From NCBI GenBank assembly GCA_031268115.1, contig JAIRXV010000246.1, positions 1-13,247 of the forward strand: DNA of 13,247 bases, written 5' to 3'. Source of the stretch: Bifidobacteriaceae bacterium (GTDB lineage: Bacteria > Actinomycetota > Actinomycetes > Actinomycetales > WQXJ01). Below are positions 1-7,626 of the stretch, piece after piece. How positions within the stretch are numbered: the first letter of the stretch is position 1; every line of letters begins with the position of its first letter. A program made the position numbers and the translations under genes. The notes below the pieces were generated by a model, which was not told where the DNA came from, did not search any database, and was given only the letters and a program-made list of their open reading frames with translations.

Positions 1-221
1 AGAAGAAAGCCGTCTACACGCCCCCACCGGGTAAGTCCGGGCCCCAGCCCAGCCCCCAGTGGTGGGCACCTGTCATGGTGGGTTTGATGCTCGCTGGCCT
101 GGCCTACGTGGTCTTCACCTATCTGGTCTTCCCCCCCATCCGCAGCCTGGGGCAATGGAACCTCGCGATCGGATTTGGCGGTGTGCTCGCCGGCTTCCTC
201 ATGACCATGCGCTGGCGGTGA
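1..221 (+). CDS. crgA: Cell division protein CrgA, 3' part (5' end outside window)
   Basis: Reading from base 3, 72 codons end in TGA at 219-221. The visible protein has a Pro/Lys-rich cytoplasmic stretch (KKAVYTPPPGKSGPQPSP), then WW, a first membrane helix (about PVMVGLMLAGLAYVVFTYLVF), a short external loop with PPIRSLGQWN, and a second helix ending in MTMRWR. Two helices, the GxWNLAIGFG core before helix 2 and the terminal RWR are hallmarks of CrgA, a small actinobacterial membrane protein that acts at the septum with FtsZ and penicillin-binding proteins. The start codon lies upstream of the window. It converges on the rhomboid gene, with a hairpin in the 35-base gap. The assignment is secure from motif and length; its role in this organism is inferred from the family. 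Confidence 0.9.
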   Translation, partial: KKAVYTPPPGKSGPQPSPQWWAPVMVGLMLAGLAYVVFTYLVFPPIRSLGQWNLAIGFGGVLAGFLMTMRWR

Positions 222-223
222 GA

Positions 224-257
224 GTTATCCCCAACGGTGGAAAACCCTGGGGATAAC
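224..257. terminator. Hairpin between convergent crgA and rhomboid genes, probable bidirectional terminator
   Basis: GTTATCCCC (224-232) and GGGGATAAC (249-257) form a perfect 9-bp stem around a 16-base loop, 2 bases after the crgA stop and touching the last base of the rhomboid stop codon. Its position between tail-to-tail genes suits a bidirectional terminator. There is no clear T-run on either side, so the mechanism is uncertain. Each arm contains TTATCCCCA, one base away from the classic DnaA box TTATCCACA. Confidence 0.55.
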
Positions 258-1186
258 TACACCGATGTAAGTTCGCTCGGTGCCTCCCCCACCTGGAAGC
301 CAGCCAGACCCATCCCGTCGGGACCGGATGCGAACACCCAGGCGGCGGGCGCGTCGGCGAAAAGCAGGAATAACCCGACAACCAGCACCCCCGCACTCAC
401 GGCCGCGATCAGCGAGTACCTCCCACTCTTCGCCAAGGGCGCATAGGCGTAGGCCGCGCCCAGCGCCAGCCCCATCGCCAACCCCCCAAAGTGCCCTTGC
501 CAAGACACTTGCGCCGTGTTGGCCAGCGTGAAGACGATATTGACCACCAAGACACCGACGATGCCGGCGGCGTTGCCCCCCAAGCGCCGCGTCACCCAGA
601 CCGCCGCGCCGAACAACCCGAAAACGGCCCCTGAGGCCCCAACCGTGGGCCGCAGCCAAGCGGCCGCGCCGCCAGCGAAGCTCGCCCAGGCCAAGATCGC
701 CACACCCCCAGCGAGGCCGCTGATCGCGTACAGAGCCGTGAACCGCCATCGTCCAAGAGTGGGTTCCAGGAAGGAACCCAACATCCACAGGCACAGCATG
801 TTGACACCGAGGTGCCAAAGGCCCAGGTGGTCGAACATCGAGGTAACCAAACGCCAGGGCTCACTCTTAGCGAAGGCCGGGACGAAACCGATTTCCCACG
901 CGGCGCTATCCGGGACAAACATGCCCGCCACGGTGACCGCCACGCACGCCGCGATCAGTCCGATGGTTACCCAAGGCGGCCCGTTCGGCGCGTCGGCGCC
1001 GAAGACCGAACGAATACGACGCCGTGAGGCTCGATCCGCCTCGACACAATCGACACACTGAACGCCCACGGCCGCCGGCACCTGGCACGATGGGCAAGTC
1101 GGGCGGTCACAGCGCTGGCACCGGACAAACGCGGCCCGCTCGGGGTGATTGAAGCAGTAAGACTCCGGCAGACCGGGATTGGTCAT
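257..1186 (-). CDS. Rhomboid-family intramembrane serine protease with N-terminal zinc-finger-like domain
   Basis: The 309-residue product begins with a Cys/His cluster (C11, H14, C23, C26, C31, C34, C44, C47) resembling the B-box-type finger found on actinobacterial rhomboids. The membrane core starts at about residue 72. It carries WR (111-112) in the first loop, HLGVNM (125-130), the nucleophile in GASG (S185) and the partner His in QGHFGG (H232). This gives the Ser-His dyad that cleaves substrates within the membrane. About seven hydrophobic segments follow one another, the last at about 259-277. The start ATG (1184-1186) overlaps the stop of the upstream cyclophilin gene as ATGA, so the two are probably co-transcribed and translationally coupled. 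The class is secure; the substrate is unknown. Confidence 0.92.
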   Translation of the reverse strand: MTNPGLPESYCFNHPERAAFVRCQRCDRPTCPSCQVPAAVGVQCVDCVEADRASRRRIRSVFGADAPNGPPWVTIGLIAACVAVTVAGMFVPDSAAWEIGFVPAFAKSEPWRLVTSMFDHLGLWHLGVNMLCLWMLGSFLEPTLGRWRFTALYAISGLAGGVAILAWASFAGGAAAWLRPTVGASGAVFGLFGAAVWVTRRLGGNAAGIVGVLVVNIVFTLANTAQVSWQGHFGGLAMGLALGAAYAYAPLAKSGRYSLIAAVSAGVLVVGLFLLFADAPAAWVFASGPDGMGLAGFQVGEAPSELTSV

Positions 1187-1704
1187 GGCTCAACGGTCAC
1201 GCGGTCGATGACAATGGCATCCCGGGGCCGGTCGCCACGATCCGTGGGAGCAGCGGCGATGGCGTCGACCACCGCGCGAGATGGAGCGTCCGCCACCTCG
1301 CCGAAGATCGTGTGTTTGCCGTTGAGATGCACCGTCGGCGTGACCGTGATGAAAAACTGCGACCCATTGGTCCCATGCCCGCCCCGCAGGCCCGCGTTGG
1401 CCATGGCCAGCAGATATGGGCGGTTGAAACGTCGAGCGGGATCGATCTCATCGTCGAACTCGTAGCCTGGGCCACCCCTACCGTTGCCGAGCGGACAACC
1501 CCCTTGGATCATAAAACCGTCGATTACCCGGTGGAAGACCAACCCGTCGTAGAAGGGTACGGACGAGGGGGCGCCAGTGGCCGGATCGGTCCACTCCTTT
1601 TCGCCTGTCGCCAAGCCCGTGAAGTTGGCCACAGTCTGCGGCGCCGAATCGGGGAACAGTGTCAGGCGGATATCGCCGCTTGATGTGTGAAGAGTCGCAT
1701 GCAT
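1183..1704 (-). CDS. Cyclophilin-type peptidyl-prolyl cis-trans isomerase
   Basis: The 173-residue protein is a single cyclophilin domain that catalyses cis-trans isomerisation of prolyl peptide bonds. Visible active-site elements are FHRVIDGFMIQGG (57-69, with R59, F64 and Q67), MANAG (101-105), GSQFFIT (114-120, with F118) and HLNGKHTIFGEV (126-137). The Trp that human cyclophilin A uses for cyclosporin binding is His126 here, as in many bacterial members, so drug affinity is probably low. There is no signal peptide, so it should be cytosolic. No good ribosome-binding site precedes the ATG at 1702-1704, so the message may be leaderless. It leads the two-gene unit with the rhomboid gene. In other actinobacteria this gene sits near crgA and is often called ppiA. 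Confidence 0.94.
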   Translation of the reverse strand: MHATLHTSSGDIRLTLFPDSAPQTVANFTGLATGEKEWTDPATGAPSSVPFYDGLVFHRVIDGFMIQGGCPLGNGRGGPGYEFDDEIDPARRFNRPYLLAMANAGLRGGHGTNGSQFFITVTPTVHLNGKHTIFGEVADAPSRAVVDAIAAAPTDRGDRPRDAIVIDRVTVEP

Positions 1705-1927
1705 CGGACCATCTTGTCACGCAGCCCCAGGGATGCGGGACAGGCAACGCCTCACCGGGTCCGCTCGGGGCGATCGCGAACCGGGCGCCTCCCCGTGAGC
1801 ACGCTGGCCGGGCTGCTAGGCACTCAGGTGTGCGCACAAGGCGCAATCGGTGAGACGATGGGTCATTGCACCCTGATTCGGGCACTCGCACCCGCCTGGG
1901 GCGCCGCTCGAGAGCGGTTTCCGCGAC

Positions 1928-1940
1928 AAGGAGGACCACC
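1928..1940 (+). promoter_or_regulatory. Strong Shine-Dalgarno that fixes the start of the next gene
   Basis: AAGGAGG at 1928-1934 lies 6 bases before ATG 1941. The frame is open further upstream, to an ATG at 1866, but that codon has no comparable site. I therefore take 1941 as the start. Confidence 0.75.
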
Positions 1941-2822
1941 ATGAACAGATGCCCATCACACCGCTGCCATCCCCACCCCGGCCGCTCGCTCCCCTTTGAG
2001 GACTGGCGTGACGTGGCCCGCATCCACGGCCACCTGGCCCGCGAGGCGGTCGCTGGAACTCGCCCAACCGTGATATTCGGTGGCGCCCACATCGACGGCC
2101 AAGGAGCGCGTAGAGCGGTAGCCGACGCGGCCAGCCAGGCCGCGCAATGGGCCACACCGCGGGCTGAGGCCGCCATCGAGTGGGTCACACCGCGGGCCCA
2201 GGCCGCCTGGCGGCAGGGCGTGGCGGCCGCCGCACCTCGGGTCGAAGAGGCGGCGCGGCTCCTATCGCCCAAGATCGACATCGCCAGGGACAAGCTGAAG
2301 GAACAGGTGTTGCCCGCCATCGTCGCGGCCGTCAATCACGCAGCCGAAGTGGCCGCGCAGAGCGCGTCTGACGTGGCCCACACCTCCCCGGCCGTCACTC
2401 CGGTGGCGGCGCCAAAGAAGCACCGCCTGCGCAAAGCGCTCGGGTGGTCCGCTCTCATCGCCGCGCTGGGGGCCGTGGCCTACGCGATTTGGGCGAGGCG
2501 CGAACCCGACTCCGACCCTTGGTCCGAAGACGATGCGTGGGGCGGGGATGCGGTCGCGTTCGTACCCACCAGCCAAGGCGCTACCTCCGAACCGGACGAT
2601 CCCGGTCTGGCCGGCGCCGCCAAGGAAGGTCTGAACGATTTGGCCGATGCCGCAGGCGTGGCCGCGGACGCAGTAGGCGAGAAGGCGGGAGAGGCCGTCC
2701 GCAAGGTGTCCTCAGCGGGTAAGAAGGCCGCCGCCGCCGCCCAGGCGACGCTCGACAAAGCCAAGAAGGCCGCCGAGGCCGCCGCCGAGAAGATCGAAAC
2801 CGACCAACCCGAAGAAGCCTGA
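1941..2822 (+). CDS. Ala-rich single-pass membrane protein with helical repeats (possibly DUF5324-like)
   Basis: The 293-residue protein has a short Cys/His-rich N-terminus (CPSHRCHPH, 4-12). An amphipathic helical region follows with repeated (W)xTPRAxAA units (70-78, 81-89) and the related APRVEEAARLLSPKI (98-112). One membrane helix (about 166-184, ALGWSALIAALGAVAYAIWA) follows the basic KKHRLRK. An acidic linker (189-222) precedes a lysine/alanine tail (226-286) resembling histone H1 or amphipathic coiled-coil repeats. The PRAEAA...PRVEEAA pattern and the location beside cyclophilin, rhomboid and crgA match uncharacterised actinobacterial proteins that I recall as DUF5324; the family call is moderate. 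No enzymatic motif is visible. It is divergent from the cyclophilin gene and convergent with the hydrolase. The 236-base upstream gap shows no tRNA or other gene. Confidence 0.75.
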   Translation: MNRCPSHRCHPHPGRSLPFEDWRDVARIHGHLAREAVAGTRPTVIFGGAHIDGQGARRAVADAASQAAQWATPRAEAAIEWVTPRAQAAWRQGVAAAAPRVEEAARLLSPKIDIARDKLKEQVLPAIVAAVNHAAEVAAQSASDVAHTSPAVTPVAAPKKHRLRKALGWSALIAALGAVAYAIWARREPDSDPWSEDDAWGGDAVAFVPTSQGATSEPDDPGLAGAAKEGLNDLADAAGVAADAVGEKAGEAVRKVSSAGKKAAAAAQATLDKAKKAAEAAAEKIETDQPEEA

Positions 2823-2882
2823 CAAGAAAGAGTCGCACCCAAGAACCGACAGCGGCGCTGGCCCACGGGCCGGAACCTGGAC

Positions 2883-3845
2883 TCACTGCGGGTGGAGGGC
2901 CGAACTCAGGGCGGTCACCGCCGTGTCCTGCCACATACGCGCACTCGGCAGGACGCGCGTGTACGCGGCCGCGTCGTGGGTCATGCCCGCAAACCGGGTC
3001 ACTGCCGCATCCACGTGGGCGCGGCGCAACCGGACGGCGTAGGCCTCCCCGTTGCGCCGCAGCGGATCGTACTGAGCCGTCAAAATGCGCGCCGGGGGCA
3101 GCCCGCTCAGGTCGGGAGCGAGCAGAGGTGAGGCGTAGGGCTCGTGGGCGTGCGTCATCGTCCCGCCAAGATAGCCACGGGCCACCATCGTGAGGCCGAT
3201 CAGCGTCAGGAACCCCAAACGGCCCAGACCGGCCGCCGCCGCCAGCGACAGGTAGCGGCCCGTCAAATCGAGCGCGGGGACTTCCAGAAGCTGCAATTGG
3301 AGCGGGATGCGGGCGGTATCCCGGTTGAGCAGTGCAACGGCGGCCGCGAGGTTCGCGCCGGAGGACATGCCGCCGATGGCGATCCTCGCCGGGTCGATCC
3401 CGTGTTTGCCTCCCTCGCGCACAACCCATTCCAGCGCCGCCATCCCTTGGAAAACCGCCGCCGGATAGGGATGCTCAGGCGCCAGCGCATAGTCCACCGC
3501 GACAGTGACCGCCTGCGACCGGATGGATCGGAACGAGAACGCCGCGGCGGGGGCGGGCCATTCGACACCGCCGAGGCGAAAGGAACCGCCGAAGAACGCC
3601 ACGTAGGCGGGCAACGGACCGCCAATCTCTGGTCGGAAAAGGCGCAGACGCACATCGGGGGCGCCGTCCACCGGCACGGTCACGTCCACGGTGGGAACCG
3701 GCCGCACGGGCACGGCATACTCGGCGAACAGTTCTTGCGACAACTCCAGGGCGTAGGCTCGCTCCTCGGCCGGATTCTTCGGAATAGCGAGACCGCGCGC
3801 CCGGTTCCTCGCGTACACAGCGGCAATTGCGGGGTCGATGGGCAT
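2883..3845 (-). CDS. Alpha/beta hydrolase, hormone-sensitive-lipase-like esterase with altered oxyanion motif
   Basis: The 320-residue protein has the HSL-family layout: a helical cap (about 1-60); an oxyanion-loop strand at 81-89; DYALAPEHPYPAA (118-130), the typical D-Y-x-L-A-P-E-x-P-x-P-A-A signature; the nucleophile elbow GMSSG (159-163, Ser161); the acid Asp260 in AQYDPLR; and the base His290 in GMTHD. The triad is intact, so hydrolysis of a short-chain ester or similar substrate is likely. The usual HGGG loop reads FFGGSF (84-89), with Phe85 where His is expected. No signal peptide is visible. Its ATG is preceded by TAGATT with 6 bases between, which could be a -10 element of a leaderless message. 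It lies downstream of sdhB on the same strand, 119 bases away, and is probably a separate unit. The substrate cannot be told from sequence. Confidence 0.87.
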   Translation of the reverse strand: MPIDPAIAAVYARNRARGLAIPKNPAEERAYALELSQELFAEYAVPVRPVPTVDVTVPVDGAPDVRLRLFRPEIGGPLPAYVAFFGGSFRLGGVEWPAPAAAFSFRSIRSQAVTVAVDYALAPEHPYPAAVFQGMAALEWVVREGGKHGIDPARIAIGGMSSGANLAAAVALLNRDTARIPLQLQLLEVPALDLTGRYLSLAAAAGLGRLGFLTLIGLTMVARGYLGGTMTHAHEPYASPLLAPDLSGLPPARILTAQYDPLRRNGEAYAVRLRRAHVDAAVTRFAGMTHDAAAYTRVLPSARMWQDTAVTALSSALHPQ

Positions 3846-3897
3846 ACCCGCAATCTACGCCTGCGGTTCGCCGCGCACTCCCCGATGCGTGCTATGG

Positions 3898-3912
3898 CGG
3901 GGCCTTGCCCCG
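3898..3912. terminator. GC-rich hairpin downstream of sdhB, possible terminator
   Basis: CGGGGC (3898-3903) and GCCCCG (3907-3912) pair around a 3-base loop, in the 119-base gap after the sdhB stop and before the hydrolase start on the minus strand. No T-run follows it, so termination is only a suggestion from position and stability. Confidence 0.35.
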
Positions 3913-3964
3913 GTGCGTCACCGATGCGACTCAGTCACAGCTAACGGCCGACAGGCGCCCTACG

Positions 3965-4714
3965 CTAGTTGTCTTTGCGGCGCAGCAGCGCGCGCAGACG
4001 CTCCTTGTTGAGGGTGGCGATGGCGGACAAGGGCACCCCTGCGGGGCACGCCAAAGCGCATTCCCCGATCTGGGAGCATGGCCCGAATTCGTGTTCCATC
4101 TGGGCAATCATCGACCGTGCGCGCTTGCCGCGCTCCATCTTGCCGTGCGGCATCAACGCCAGATGCTGGAGTTTGGCGCCCGTGAACAGGTAGGCGGCGC
4201 CGTTGGGGCAGGCCGAGACGCACGCCCCGCAACCGATGCACGCGGCGAAGTCCAACGCGGCCTCGGCCTGTTCGTGTGTCACGAGCAGGGTGTCGGCATC
4301 GGTGGCGGTGCCGGCATCGACCGCGACCGTTCCACCAGCTTGGATGATCCGATCCAGGCCCGTGCGGTCCACGATCAGATCGCGGATGATCGGGAACCCG
4401 GCCGCGCGGAACGGCTCAATCCGCACCGTGTCGCCATCGGCGAAGGACCGCACGTGCTGCCCGCACGCCGGCACGTTGTTCTCTGGCCCGTGGGGTACGC
4501 CGTTGACGTCGATCCCGCACGTACCGCAAATCCCCTCGCGGCAATCCGATTCGAATGCGACCGGCTCCTGGTTCTCCTCCACGAGTTGGTGGTTGAGCCG
4601 GTCGAGCAGTTCGAGCAGGCTCATCTCCTCGCGCGCGTCGGTGATCTCGTACGCCTCAAGGCGCCCGGGGACCCGCGGCGATTCCTGCCGCCAAACCTCA
4701 AGTATCAGTCTCAC
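3965..4714 (-). CDS. sdhB: Succinate dehydrogenase iron-sulfur subunit
   Basis: The 249-residue subunit passes electrons from the flavoprotein to the membrane quinone site. The N-terminal ferredoxin domain binds [2Fe-2S] through C58, C63, C66 (CREGICGTC) and C84. The C-terminal domain has CIGCGACVSACP (159-170): C159, C162, C165 and C223 suit the [4Fe-4S] cluster, and C169, C213 and C219 suit the [3Fe-4S] cluster. All cluster ligands are therefore present. The start is GTG (4712-4714), overlapping the sdhA stop as GTGA, with AAGGA in the sdhA tail as a ribosome-binding site. This is the last gene of the sdhCAB operon. Fumarate reductase cannot be excluded from this subunit alone, but a high-GC actinobacterium with this arrangement favours succinate oxidation. 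Confidence 0.95.
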   Translation of the reverse strand: MRLILEVWRQESPRVPGRLEAYEITDAREEMSLLELLDRLNHQLVEENQEPVAFESDCREGICGTCGIDVNGVPHGPENNVPACGQHVRSFADGDTVRIEPFRAAGFPIIRDLIVDRTGLDRIIQAGGTVAVDAGTATDADTLLVTHEQAEAALDFAACIGCGACVSACPNGAAYLFTGAKLQHLALMPHGKMERGKRARSMIAQMEHEFGPCSQIGECALACPAGVPLSAIATLNKERLRALLRRKDN

Positions 4715-6723
4715 TTGTAGTTCCTTTGCTGCAGTGGCACGGCCTTGAAGACCAGCGGCTCATAGTTGCGAATGGGCTTACCAGCTCCAGGTCCTGCCTC
4801 AGGTGGCGCCTCCCACGCCGAGACGAACGTCCAGTTCGCGTCATCGCGCATCGCCTCGCCATCCTCCGTGACATGGTCCGTGCGGAAGTGCGCCCCGGCG
4901 GATTCGTCGCGATCCAACGCGTCCAACACCAGCAGTTCAGCCAATTCGAGGTAGTCCGCCACACGCCCGGCGGTCTCCAGTTCTTGGTTCAGCCTGTCGC
5001 CGGTCCCGATCACCTTGATGTCTCGCCAGAACTGTTCGCGCAACGCGCGAATCTGGCCGATGGCGTCCGGCAGCTCGGCCGGGTCCCGGCTCACCGAGGC
5101 GTAGCGGTCGAGGATCGCTCCCAGCTTCTCCGCGAAGTAGTCCGGCGGGTGCACGCCGCCGCCGCCGAGCAACCGCGCGATCCGGCCTTCGACATCGGCG
5201 ACCGTTTGGCGCACGGCCGGATCGTCCAGCGGCAGCACATCCTCACCCAGTTGCCCGGCCAGGAAGCTGGGCACCGAGTAGGGCAGCGTGAACCAGCCGT
5301 CCACGCAGCCGGACAGCAGCGAATTCGCGCCGAGCCGGTTGGCGCCGTGGTAGCCCCAGCCGCATTCCCCGCCTACAAACAGGCCGGGAATCGAGGTCAT
5401 CATGTCGTAGTCCGACCACAGCCCACCCATGGTGAAGTGGACGGACGGGGCGATCCGCATGGGCGTGGTGAACGGGTCCTCACCGGTCTGTTCGTTGTAC
5501 ATATCGAACAGGTTGGAGTACCGCTCACGCACCAGTTTCGCGCCGAGGCGGTCGATGGCGTCCCTAAAGTCCAGGTAGACGGCGTTCTTCAGCGGGCCCA
5601 CGCCGTAGCCGGCCTCGATCCGTTCGCGGATGTTCCGGGAGGCCACGTCCCGGGGGACGAGGTTGCCGAACGCCGGGTAGCGCCGCTCCAGGAAGTAATC
5701 GCGCTGCGCATCCGGGATGAGGTTCGGGTCGCGATCATCGCCTTTGGCTTTGGGTGCCCAGATGCGGCCGTCGTTGCGCAGCGACTCGCTCATCAGGATC
5801 TTCTTGGATTGCCACTGACTCATCAACGGCAACGCGGTGGGGTGGATCTGCACGAAGGCCGGGTTCGCGAAGTACGCGCCCCGCTTGTACGCCCGCCAAA
5901 TCGCGGTGGCGTTGGAGTTCTTGGCGAGGGTCGCCTTGTAGTAGATGTGGCCGTAACCGCCGGTGGCCAAGACCACGGCGTGGGCCGTCATCGCCCGCAC
6001 TGTGCCGCTGACCAGATCGCGGACCACGATGCCGCGAGCGCGGCCGTCCTTGACAATCAGATCGAGCATTTCCTGACGCGAGTGCAGGTGGCAGGTGCCG
6101 GCCGCCACTTGGCGGGATAGCGCGTGGGCCGAAGCGATCTCCAACTGTTGACCGGTCTGTCCGCGCGTGTAGTAGGTCCGGGACACCTGGACTCCGCCGA
6201 AGGACCGGTTGGCCAACTGCCCGCCGTACTCCCGCGCGAACGGCGCCCCGATGGCCTGCATGTGATCGATCACACGGACGCCCTCTTGGCCGAGCCGGAA
6301 CGCATCGACCTCGCGCCCCCGGTAGTCCCCGCCCTTGACGGTGTCTTTGACGAACCGTTCGATCGAGTCGTTGTCCACCCGGCGTGCGCGGGGAGAGTTG
6401 ATGCCACCCTGAGCGGCCACCGAGTGGGCGCGGCGGGGCACATCGTGGAAGGAAAAAACTTCGACGTTATAGCCGAGTTCGCCGAGGGCCGCGGCGGCCG
6501 CGGCACCGGCGAGGCCCGTGCCAACAACGATCACGGTGAACTTGCGCCGGTTTGAGGGGTTGACCAGGTTGTAATGCAGTTTGCGGTCATCCCATGCGGC
6601 GTCGGGAGCGGCATCGGGCACGTTGCCGTCGATTTCGCGGCCCACCACCCTCAATGCGTCAAGGTCAGTCGAGGCCATGGCGGCGCCTTTCTTCGCGGGA
6701 GCGGAAGCTGATTCGTGAGTCAT
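4711..6723 (-). CDS. sdhA: Succinate dehydrogenase flavoprotein subunit
   Basis: The 670-residue catalytic subunit oxidises succinate to fumarate using covalent FAD. Visible are the dinucleotide fold VVGTGLAG (66-73) and the flavin-linking His100 in RRAHSVAAQGGIN. Active-site residues sit in QIHPTA (H294, T296), SESLRNDG (R316), SVHFTMGG (H429) and HGANRLGANSLLSG (R463). The C-terminal helical domain is complete and length is normal for the non-enterobacterial type. The ATG at 6721-6723 lies 4 bases after the sdhC stop. A second ATG at 6676-6678 (M16) has a better ribosome-binding site (GAAAGG about 8 bases upstream), so the first 15 residues, which are Ala/Lys-rich, may not be translated. 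It overlaps sdhB by 4 bases. Confidence 0.96.
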   Translation of the reverse strand: MTHESASAPAKKGAAMASTDLDALRVVGREIDGNVPDAAPDAAWDDRKLHYNLVNPSNRRKFTVIVVGTGLAGAAAAAALGELGYNVEVFSFHDVPRRAHSVAAQGGINSPRARRVDNDSIERFVKDTVKGGDYRGREVDAFRLGQEGVRVIDHMQAIGAPFAREYGGQLANRSFGGVQVSRTYYTRGQTGQQLEIASAHALSRQVAAGTCHLHSRQEMLDLIVKDGRARGIVVRDLVSGTVRAMTAHAVVLATGGYGHIYYKATLAKNSNATAIWRAYKRGAYFANPAFVQIHPTALPLMSQWQSKKILMSESLRNDGRIWAPKAKGDDRDPNLIPDAQRDYFLERRYPAFGNLVPRDVASRNIRERIEAGYGVGPLKNAVYLDFRDAIDRLGAKLVRERYSNLFDMYNEQTGEDPFTTPMRIAPSVHFTMGGLWSDYDMMTSIPGLFVGGECGWGYHGANRLGANSLLSGCVDGWFTLPYSVPSFLAGQLGEDVLPLDDPAVRQTVADVEGRIARLLGGGGVHPPDYFAEKLGAILDRYASVSRDPAELPDAIGQIRALREQFWRDIKVIGTGDRLNQELETAGRVADYLELAELLVLDALDRDESAGAHFRTDHVTEDGEAMRDDANWTFVSAWEAPPEAGPGAGKPIRNYEPLVFKAVPLQQRNYK

Positions 6724-6727
6724 GGCG

Positions 6728-7468
6728 TCATCCCACCGTCAATATTCCGGCTTGGACAGCAACGGGGATTGCCAAGTTGCCGCACACCACCACGAGCGCG
6801 ATCAACCCGGCCACGGCGAAGACCACATTCCGCAAACGCTTGCCGGTCCCGCCCAGATCGTTGACCACAGACCAAATACCGTGCGAAATATGCACGGCGA
6901 TCAACGCCATCGTCAGCCCATAGAAGATGGCTACGGGGGGCCGGGAGAACGAGTGGATCAGGTTGGAGTACGGATCGCCCGGGTCGAATCCGGGGGCGGC
7001 CACCACTTTGCCCATCGTCAGGTCCAGGATGTGGAACACGATGAAGCACAGGATGATCAGTCCCGTCCAGAACATGGTCCGTGAGCCGATCCGCCGCAGG
7101 AGGAACTTGCGGGCGTGCACGCCCCTGGCCCGCCTGGCGCGCAGCCAGATGGTGGTGCCGGAGTAGACGTGAAGCACCAGCGAGGCCACCATGACGCCGC
7201 GGAACGCCCAGAGGAACCCGCTGCCGGGGATCAGCGGGTTGAGGAGGGTGCGGAGCCACTCGGCGTAGTGGTTGAAGTCCTCGGCACCCAAGAAAACTTT
7301 GAGGTTGCCCGCAAGGTGGAACAGCAGGAAGGCAACGAAGATCGAGCCGGTCACGGCCATGATGACCTTGAGGATCCAAGTCTGGGGCCACGGTGGCGGC
7401 GTAGTAGCCGGCCTGGCGGCCTGAGGGATTGGATCTCTGTCAGGCGGTGCGGGCGTCGGAGAACTCAC
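6728..7468 (-). CDS. sdhC: Succinate dehydrogenase cytochrome b membrane anchor, single-subunit diheme type
   Basis: The 246-residue protein has a Pro-rich N-terminus and five membrane helices (about 35-57, 88-110, 130-152, 177-200, 213-236). Histidines H51, H100, H146 and H193 fall in helices 1-4 at the positions expected for the two haem b groups of the Wolinella/Bacillus-type anchor. H196 is an alternative for the last. The anchor reduces or oxidises quinone for the SdhAB head. The start is GTG (7466-7468), preceded by GGGAGGT at 7474-7480, a strong ribosome-binding site. As first gene of the operon it is divergent from tgt across a 177-base gap. No separate sdhD is expected with this type. 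Confidence 0.93.
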   Translation of the reverse strand: MSSPTPAPPDRDPIPQAARPATTPPPWPQTWILKVIMAVTGSIFVAFLLFHLAGNLKVFLGAEDFNHYAEWLRTLLNPLIPGSGFLWAFRGVMVASLVLHVYSGTTIWLRARRARGVHARKFLLRRIGSRTMFWTGLIILCFIVFHILDLTMGKVVAAPGFDPGDPYSNLIHSFSRPPVAIFYGLTMALIAVHISHGIWSVVNDLGGTGKRLRNVVFAVAGLIALVVVCGNLAIPVAVQAGILTVG

Positions 7469-7473
7469 GCAAG

Positions 7474-7480
7474 ACCTCCC
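7474..7480 (-). promoter_or_regulatory. Ribosome-binding site of sdhC
   Basis: On the minus strand GGGAGGT ends 5 bases before the GTG start. This supports GTG at 7468 as the start. Confidence 0.8.
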
Positions 7481-7609
7481 AGTCGCTGAGTTGCGGATGG
7501 TCGATGAGGCCGCTCAGCCTCACGTCAACACGACCTCGGCGGTGGCCCCAACCGTTAACCATACCCCCAGGTCAGCCTGGCTTTGCGTAACGCCCGTGAT
7601 GCGTAATTC

Positions 7610-7626
7610 GGTCCGGACCATGGTCC
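7610..7626. repeat. Overlapping palindromes upstream of tgt
   Basis: GGTCCGGACCATGGTCC holds three alternating half-sites (GGTCC, GGACC, GGTCC), making a 10-bp and a 12-bp perfect palindrome, 19 bases before the tgt start. This looks like an operator. The first 11 bases recur at 13180-13190, upstream of the transporter. Confidence 0.45.

Noticed and set aside
1705..1940. A tRNA gene in the gap near the cyclophilin gene
   Set aside because: Some actinobacteria carry a tRNA near this locus, but no acceptor stem, TTC loop or anticodon arm could be assembled on either strand.
1478..2335. A 285-codon minus-strand frame across the cyclophilin start and the membrane protein
   Set aside because: It overlaps two better-supported genes and uses the shadow frame of both. 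There is no motif and no ribosome-binding site.
3827..4720. A 297-codon plus-strand open frame opposite sdhB
   Set aside because: It is antisense to sdhB, whose cysteine ligands are all present. It has no ribosome-binding site or family resemblance.
4726..6120. A 464-codon plus-strand open frame opposite sdhA
   Set aside because: It lies antisense to a gene with every catalytic motif of the succinate dehydrogenase flavoprotein. Long antisense frames are expected in high-GC DNA, and its translation is rich in His/Arg/Val with no known motif.
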